In this document: piece by piece, positions 59,368-64,000 of the stretch
Position numbering within the stretch: the first letter of the stretch is position 1
Layout of the letters: every line of letters starts with the position of its first letter
Assembly: GCA_965220075.1 (NCBI GenBank)
Contig: OZ244806.1
Span: 1,984,001 to 2,048,000, forward strand
Length of the DNA: 64,000 nt
Direction of reading: 5' to 3'
Source: G965220075 sp965220075
GTDB taxonomy: Bacteria; Chloroflexota; UBA11872
Notes under the pieces: model-generated
The model's database searches: none
Seen by the model: the letters and a program-made list of their open reading frames with translations, nothing else
What the model was told of the DNA's origin: nothing
Made by a program: the position numbers and the translations under genes

Positions 59368-60581
59368 CGCTGGCGCTCGACCCGGCTGACGGCGTGGTGA
59401 CTGGCATAGATATCCACGATGCGCCGGCCGATCGTCTCCGCATCGTGAACGGCGCGGACGTAAGCATGCCCGGCGGCGCCAAGGACGCGCCGCCGCGACT
59501 CGTCGCCCAGCAGCTCGACGACCCGCCGCGCGAACAGGTCCGCCGAGTCGGCGGCCAGCAGCCCTTCACGCCCGGCCTCGGGCAGTCCCGCCAGTCCCGA
59601 ACTTCGCACCACAACCGGCCGTCCGGCCGCGTAGGCCTGCAGGACCTTGTAGGGCGCTCCGGCGCCCACATCTACCGGCGACACGGCGATCCAGGCGCGC
59701 GCGTATTCGGAGGCCATGTCGCTCACGACACCGCCCAGGCTCGTACGGGCCGGCGCGATGGGTCGCAGCATCTCCGACCCAGGTCCCGTGATTCGCAAGC
59801 TGGCGTCGGGAACCTCGCGCAGAACGGACGGCCAAACCGATCCGAATAGCCAGGCCGCGCCGCGCCGGTTGGGCCGATAGAGGAAGTTGGCGGCCAGCAG
59901 CACAGTCGGGTTCGAAGCGAGACCGCGGCGTCCGGGAAAGCGCGCGGCCACGCGTACGGGGTGCGGGAGGGTCTCGATAGCGGCCGCTCCGTCCAGCCGC
60001 CGCAGACCCGCGGCGTCGTCTTCGGTGGACGCCAGGGTGAGGTCCGACGACTTCACGACGTCGCGCTCGACGTCCCTTAGCAGCTTGGACTGGCGCCGCG
60101 AGTACACGGCCCGCAGACCCGTCTCCGACGCGGCCAGGTCGCTTTGCAGACGCCACTCCAGGTTGTGCGCGTCATAGACGATCCGCGGGCGGCCGGAGGT
60201 CCCCGCGAAAACGGCGCACGCGTCGGGAACGACCCAGGCGAGCTGCAGTCCCTCGATCTGCAGCACGTCGTAGCGGCCGTCCGCGATATGGTCGATCACG
60301 GCCGCGCGCGCCTCGCGCGAGCCGTGTCGAAACACGAGGTCGGGGGTGCGGCCGGCTGCCAGATTAGCGAGACGCGCGAGCCCGCCGCCGGCCGTCATGG
60401 GGATCGAGCCGGAGCGCCGCACGCCCGGGATTGAATCGCCCGCGCCGGCCCGCGGCGGCACCAAGGTCAGCGTGTCCACCTCGTAACGGCTGGCGAGCGC
60501 GGAGATCAGGTGGCTGTTGCGCAGGGCCGCGCCGTGTTGCGGCGGCCACGCGGGCTGGGGAGTGACGACCATGATTCTCAC
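59364..60581 (-). CDS. Glycosyltransferase family 4
   Basis: 405 residues, GT-B fold. PQPAWPPQHGAALRNSHLISALASRYEVD at the start (in part), VLLAANFLYRPNRRGAAWLF and VSPVDVGAGAPYKVLQAYAAGRPVV at the donor site. The usual EX7E motif is present in relaxed form. Overlaps both neighbours by 4 bases. Confidence 0.85.
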   Translation of the reverse strand: MRIMVVTPQPAWPPQHGAALRNSHLISALASRYEVDTLTLVPPRAGAGDSIPGVRRSGSIPMTAGGGLARLANLAAGRTPDLVFRHGSREARAAVIDHIADGRYDVLQIEGLQLAWVVPDACAVFAGTSGRPRIVYDAHNLEWRLQSDLAASETGLRAVYSRRQSKLLRDVERDVVKSSDLTLASTEDDAAGLRRLDGAAAIETLPHPVRVAARFPGRRGLASNPTVLLAANFLYRPNRRGAAWLFGSVWPSVLREVPDASLRITGPGSEMLRPIAPARTSLGGVVSDMASEYARAWIAVSPVDVGAGAPYKVLQAYAAGRPVVVRSSGLAGLPEAGREGLLAADSADLFARRVVELLGDESRRRVLGAAGHAYVRAVHDAETIGRRIVDIYASHHAVSRVERQR

Positions 60582-61648
60582 GCGATTTGAGCGTATATCT
60601 CGGCGGTTGACGCGGCCGCACGCGCCCAGCTGAAGTCGGCTGCGCGCGCGCGGCCCCGTTGGACAAGTGTCTCTTGCAGACCGCGGTCGTCAACCAACCG
60701 GTCGACCGCGGCCGCGATGCTGTCCACATCGCCGGGATCCACGGTCAGCGCCGCTCCCGCGGTTACCTCCGGCAGTGCGCCGGAATCCGAGACTACGCAA
60801 GGCACGCCGGCGTTCATTGCCTCGAGCGCCGGCAGGCCAAACCCCTCCTCCAAGGAGGCGAGCAGCACGAACGATGCACGACGCAGAAGCCCGGCCAGCA
60901 GCGCGTCGCTTGCTTGGCCAATGAACCGGATTCGCCGGTTCGGATCGATCGCACGCACGGCCCGCACGATCTCGGTGCCGCGGTAACCGATCGCTCCAAC
61001 AACCAGCAGCCGAGAGTCCCTCGACGCGCGCGTGTGCAGGAATGCCTCGGCTACCCGCGGCAGGTTCTTACGCGGCTGAATGGTTCCGACAATCAGGCCG
61101 TAGGGCGGCGGGGCGTCGTCGGGACCGGAGTCGTGCGGCGCGTCCAGGGTGGTCGCGGGCGCCTCTGGAACGACGGTCACGCGGGCCGGATCGGCCAGCC
61201 CTCTCGCCACGATCTCCCGCCGCCCCCACTCGGAAACGGCGATCACGCGCTCGGCCCGTAGGAGTGTTTTGACGGCCTTGGTATAGAACGCCCGACTGGT
61301 GGGATGGTGCGTGTCCGGGCGCGTCAGGAACGATACGTCGTGGACGGTCGCCACCGCCGGGACCCGCACGCCGGGCGGGACGCCGTGGTCGGGGAAATGA
61401 GCCACGCGGGCGCCGCGCAGCTCGGCCCGCATGGTGAGCGGTTCCAGCGCGTGCCGCGCCGGCGTAGCGGCGCGGCGTACCGGCAGAGAAGCACTCTGCG
61501 CGCGGCCGTCGCGCGCGTCCATCAATATGGTCGTGCGCCCGCCGGTGGGGTCGCCAAGCTCGGCCAGCGCGCGCTGAAGCTCCCAGATGTAGCGCCCGAT
61601 CCCGGCGCGGTCGCGGTAGAGCATGCGCCCATCGAGAATGAAGTCCAT
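60578..61648 (-). CDS. Glycosyltransferase family 4 (GT-B)
   Basis: 356 residues. LDGRMLYRDRAGIGRYIWEL, VGTIQPRKNLPRVAEAF and SLEEGFGLPALEAMNAGVP with the EX7E motif identify a GT4, often mannosyl- or related transferases of exopolysaccharide. One base after the polymerase gene. Confidence 0.9.
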   Translation of the reverse strand: MDFILDGRMLYRDRAGIGRYIWELQRALAELGDPTGGRTTILMDARDGRAQSASLPVRRAATPARHALEPLTMRAELRGARVAHFPDHGVPPGVRVPAVATVHDVSFLTRPDTHHPTSRAFYTKAVKTLLRAERVIAVSEWGRREIVARGLADPARVTVVPEAPATTLDAPHDSGPDDAPPPYGLIVGTIQPRKNLPRVAEAFLHTRASRDSRLLVVGAIGYRGTEIVRAVRAIDPNRRIRFIGQASDALLAGLLRRASFVLLASLEEGFGLPALEAMNAGVPCVVSDSGALPEVTAGAALTVDPGDVDSIAAAVDRLVDDRGLQETLVQRGRARAADFSWARAAASTAEIYAQIA

Positions 61649-61649
61649 G

Positions 61650-63026
61650 CTAAGCGGCCCGGGGGGGCGCCGCGCGCGCGCCGACGGCCAAGGCTACTAC
61701 CAGCCCTACCAGCATCAGCAGGTGGGGGAAGCTGGCGACGTGGTGGTCGAACAGACCGGCGACCGCAACCGCGAGCAGGCTCGCAAAGGCCGTGCGTGCC
61801 AGATCGTCACGGGCAGCCACCCGCGCCGATCCGATCAACGCCCCGGCAAGCACGCTGAGGCTGGCGGCGGCGGCGAGCAAACCGGCCCGCTCAGCGATCC
61901 AGAGCCACGCGTTCGACACTCCCGCGAATACGTCCGGATGCGGTGGGTCTCCAAAGCCGACCCCCAGCCAGGGATAGCGGCCTATCACCGTTAACGCGTT
62001 TCGGAACTCGTCCAGGCGCAGCGCGCTCGAGGGGTCGGCGCCCACGAATCCGGCGCGCAGGTGTGTCAACCCGGGCACGGGCAAGGGAAGCAATATCAGC
62101 AGCGCGCCCGCCAGCGCCATGAAGACCGCCAGGCGCCAGTGGCGCCACACGAGCCATCCGGCCACCGCCGCTCCGGCCGCGAGCCATCCACCTCGCGATA
62201 GTGACAAGCCCAGCGCGACCAGCACCAGGACCAGGGCCAGCATCCCGGCGCGGCGTGGACGGGCGCCGGAAAACGTCCAGGCCAGGACGAAAGGCAGCGC
62301 GGCCGCCAGCGTTACCCCCAGGACGTTGGGGTCCACCAGTGTTCCGGTGGCGCGCGCCGTGATCTGATCCGGTAAGTAGCGCCTGATCTCCTCGGCGGGA
62401 TAGCCGGCCGGAGCCAGCGCCGCCAGAAAGCCGGCGCCGCGTTCGGCCGCCAGATGCAGCCCGATCGCCAGGACCGATTGCAGCGCGACCGCAAGCGTCA
62501 CGAGCGCGGGCGCAACTCGCCATATCCGATCCCGGCGCCAGCATGCCAGCAGCCAGAGGGGAGCGGTTGCGGCCAGCATCAGCTTCACTCCGTACTGCAC
62601 GGCTTCTACATCGCCCGAGCCCGGCCAGGCCGCCAGGATCGCGGCGGCCGTCAGCACGACCTGCGTGCCGAGTCCGATCCAGAGCCAGCCGGGCGCGCGA
62701 ATCCGCCGGCCGGCCAGGACTCGAACCGCCGTGCCCGCGATCACGGCCGCCAGGAGCGCGTCAACGACCGGCGGCTGCGCTCCGATGCGAACCGGAACGA
62801 CCAGAAAAGGCGCCAGCAGGCCGGCGGCCGCGAGCAACGCGAGACCCACGGGCGGCCGCGCTACGCCGGCCAGCACGCCGATCACCACCAGGCCGCCGGC
62901 CAGCGCGGCGGGGGCAGCTTGGGTGGCGGCTAGCAGACCCGCCGTGCCCGCGGCCGCGGCGCCGACGGCCAGCACCGCGGCCGGCCTCGCGCGCGCCAGA
63001 TCTGCGAAAGGTGCGTTGCCGGTCAT
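61650..63026 (-). CDS. O-antigen ligase/polymerase-like membrane protein (Wzy-like)
   Basis: 458 residues with about ten to twelve membrane helices. The periplasmic loop near the centre-to-end and the LGLSLSRGGWLAAGAAVAGWL and YPWLGVGFGDPPHPDV motifs match the Wzy_C/ligase family, where an arginine and the G-G-x-G loop polymerise or transfer glycans. Stop lies one base before the next gene. Confidence 0.82.
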   Translation of the reverse strand: MTGNAPFADLARARPAAVLAVGAAAAGTAGLLAATQAAPAALAGGLVVIGVLAGVARPPVGLALLAAAGLLAPFLVVPVRIGAQPPVVDALLAAVIAGTAVRVLAGRRIRAPGWLWIGLGTQVVLTAAAILAAWPGSGDVEAVQYGVKLMLAATAPLWLLACWRRDRIWRVAPALVTLAVALQSVLAIGLHLAAERGAGFLAALAPAGYPAEEIRRYLPDQITARATGTLVDPNVLGVTLAAALPFVLAWTFSGARPRRAGMLALVLVLVALGLSLSRGGWLAAGAAVAGWLVWRHWRLAVFMALAGALLILLPLPVPGLTHLRAGFVGADPSSALRLDEFRNALTVIGRYPWLGVGFGDPPHPDVFAGVSNAWLWIAERAGLLAAAASLSVLAGALIGSARVAARDDLARTAFASLLAVAVAGLFDHHVASFPHLLMLVGLVVALAVGARAAPPRAA

Positions 63027-63039
63027 CAGCGGGCCCTCA

Positions 63040-64000
63040 TCAGGTCGGTTTCAGCAAGGAGCGGATATACGCTTCCGAAACGCGCCGCGCGCGGCGCCGC
63101 CGGCGCCCTTTGCGCCACGCGCGCCAGAGGAGCGGAAGCGCGGCCGCCTGCCCGCGCAGAGTGGCACGGGCCGCCGCCCCGCGGACGTTGCACAGCGCGT
63201 CGACGCTGATCCCGATCTGCCGAATGAGGACCCGCGGCCAAACCGCCCGCCAAACGAAGGCGGGCAGATTCATCGCGGCGACCAGCAAGCGGTTGCGGCC
63301 GACCAGATAGCTTGCCAGCGGTCCTCCGGCCGTCGCGCTGAGACGGTGGCGCACTCGCGCGTCGGGTACGTAGAGGCACTTGACGCCAGCCAGCTGGGCG
63401 CGCCAGCTCAGGTCCACGTCCTCGCAGTACATACCAAGGTCCTCGTCGAAGCCGCCGACCGAATCGAAAACGGAGCGTCGATAGGCGGCCGCCGCGGCCG
63501 AGGCGCCGAACACGTCGATCGCAACGTCGAAACGTGCATCATCGCGCTGCCATACGCCTCGATTGCCCGGCATACCGGCGCGGGTGTAGAAGTCGCCCGC
63601 CGCGTGCAGCCGGTCGGGCGTGTCGAACAGCCGTATCCTGGAGGCCAGAATCCCGACGCCGGGGTGCGTTTCGAAAGCCGCGTCAAGCGCCGCCAGCCAG
63701 TCGGGATCGGGTATCGCGTCGTTGTTGAGCAGCGCCACGCGCTCGCCGCGAGCGGCCTCCAAACCTCGGTTCAGCGCGTGCGCCAGGCCCCGGCGGCGCC
63801 GCAGGGCGACGAGCCGCACGTACGGCTTCGCTTCGGCTAACCACTCCAACGTGCCGTCGTCCGACGCGTCGTCGACCACGACCGTCTCGAACTGACGGAG
63901 TGTCTGGCGCTCGAGCCCGTCCAGCGCCTCATCGAGCAACGCGCGCCCGTTCCAGGTGGCTACGATCACGCTCCAGCGCGGCCCGGCGGCCGCGGCGGAC
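63040..64000 (-). CDS. Glycosyltransferase family 2, 5' end beyond the window
   Basis: About 319 residues are visible. The frame is open to the right edge; SVIVATWNGRALLDEALDGL gives the family start, with DDASDDGTLEW, NNDAIPDPDW and GMYCEDVDLSWRAQLAG. It is the most upstream gene of the cluster seen here. Confidence 0.88.
   Translation of the reverse strand, partial: SAAAAGPRWSVIVATWNGRALLDEALDGLERQTLRQFETVVVDDASDDGTLEWLAEAKPYVRLVALRRRRGLAHALNRGLEAARGERVALLNNDAIPDPDWLAALDAAFETHPGVGILASRIRLFDTPDRLHAAGDFYTRAGMPGNRGVWQRDDARFDVAIDVFGASAAAAAYRRSVFDSVGGFDEDLGMYCEDVDLSWRAQLAGVKCLYVPDARVRHRLSATAGGPLASYLVGRNRLLVAAMNLPAFVWRAVWPRVLIRQIGISVDALCNVRGAAARATLRGQAAALPLLWRAWRKGRRRRRARRVSEAYIRSLLKPT

Noticed and set aside
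1..64000. CRISPR array or tRNA genes
   Set aside because: No regularly spaced repeats and no cloverleaf with a T-loop were found in the intergenic gaps.

Overview
The window is a GC-rich bacterial chromosome segment. Its backbone is one continuous minus-strand block from about 49.6 kb down to 15.9 kb: hrcA-grpE-dnaJ-prmA-HIT, then rpoB-rpoC, the str genes (rpsL-rpsG-fusA-tuf), and the full S10, spc and alpha ribosomal clusters (rpsJ to rplQ), ending in truA-rplM-rpsI. The short linker-type ribosomal proteins, a zinc-binding S14, the two-subunit glycine dehydrogenase, the scpA/scpB pair and the enolase-superfamily and P1-peptidase genes fit a Chloroflexota bacterium, possibly of the SAR202/Dehalococcoidia type. 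That placement is inference from family composition, not from a marker search.

Layout. 0-1 kb: 3' part of hflX. 1.0-3.8 kb: a tyrosine recombinase (XerC-like) with a tiny RanBP2-type zinc-finger membrane protein downstream, an HD hydrolase and a small basic membrane peptide; AT-rich copies of a dif-like XerD half-site surround them. 3.8-10 kb: an enolase-superfamily enzyme, a Tat-exported M23 peptidase overlapping a beta-propeller gene, and gcvH-gcvPA-gcvPB. 10.1-15.9 kb (plus strand): MazG with a degenerate N-terminal domain, a DmpA-type P1 peptidase overlapping a SAM hydrolase (DUF62), a site-2 protease, a second HD protein, and scpA-scpB. 15.9-45 kb: translation and transcription superoperon. 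45-49.7 kb: heat-shock and HIT genes. 49.7-53.4 kb: a broken IS481-like element next to an 846-residue membrane protein, with a second copy of the IS right end beyond it. 53.4-64 kb (minus strand): an exopolysaccharide cluster of six glycosyltransferases or related enzymes, a Wzy/ligase-like polymerase, an undecaprenyl-phosphate sugar transferase, and a Tat/lipobox NHL-propeller lipoprotein; the last glycosyltransferase runs off the right edge.

The two most interesting non-gene signals are (i) four exact copies of the 11-mer ATTATGTAAAG, which matches the conserved XerD arm of dif sites, all within 9.4 kb and next to a recombinase gene, with inverted exact/near-match pairs bounding a 1.2-kb two-gene segment; and (ii) three CTAG-bounded IS481-like ends (one left, two right) that make either a 0.77-kb dead IS or a 3.6-kb unit carrying a membrane protein gene. 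No tRNA, rRNA or CRISPR array was seen.
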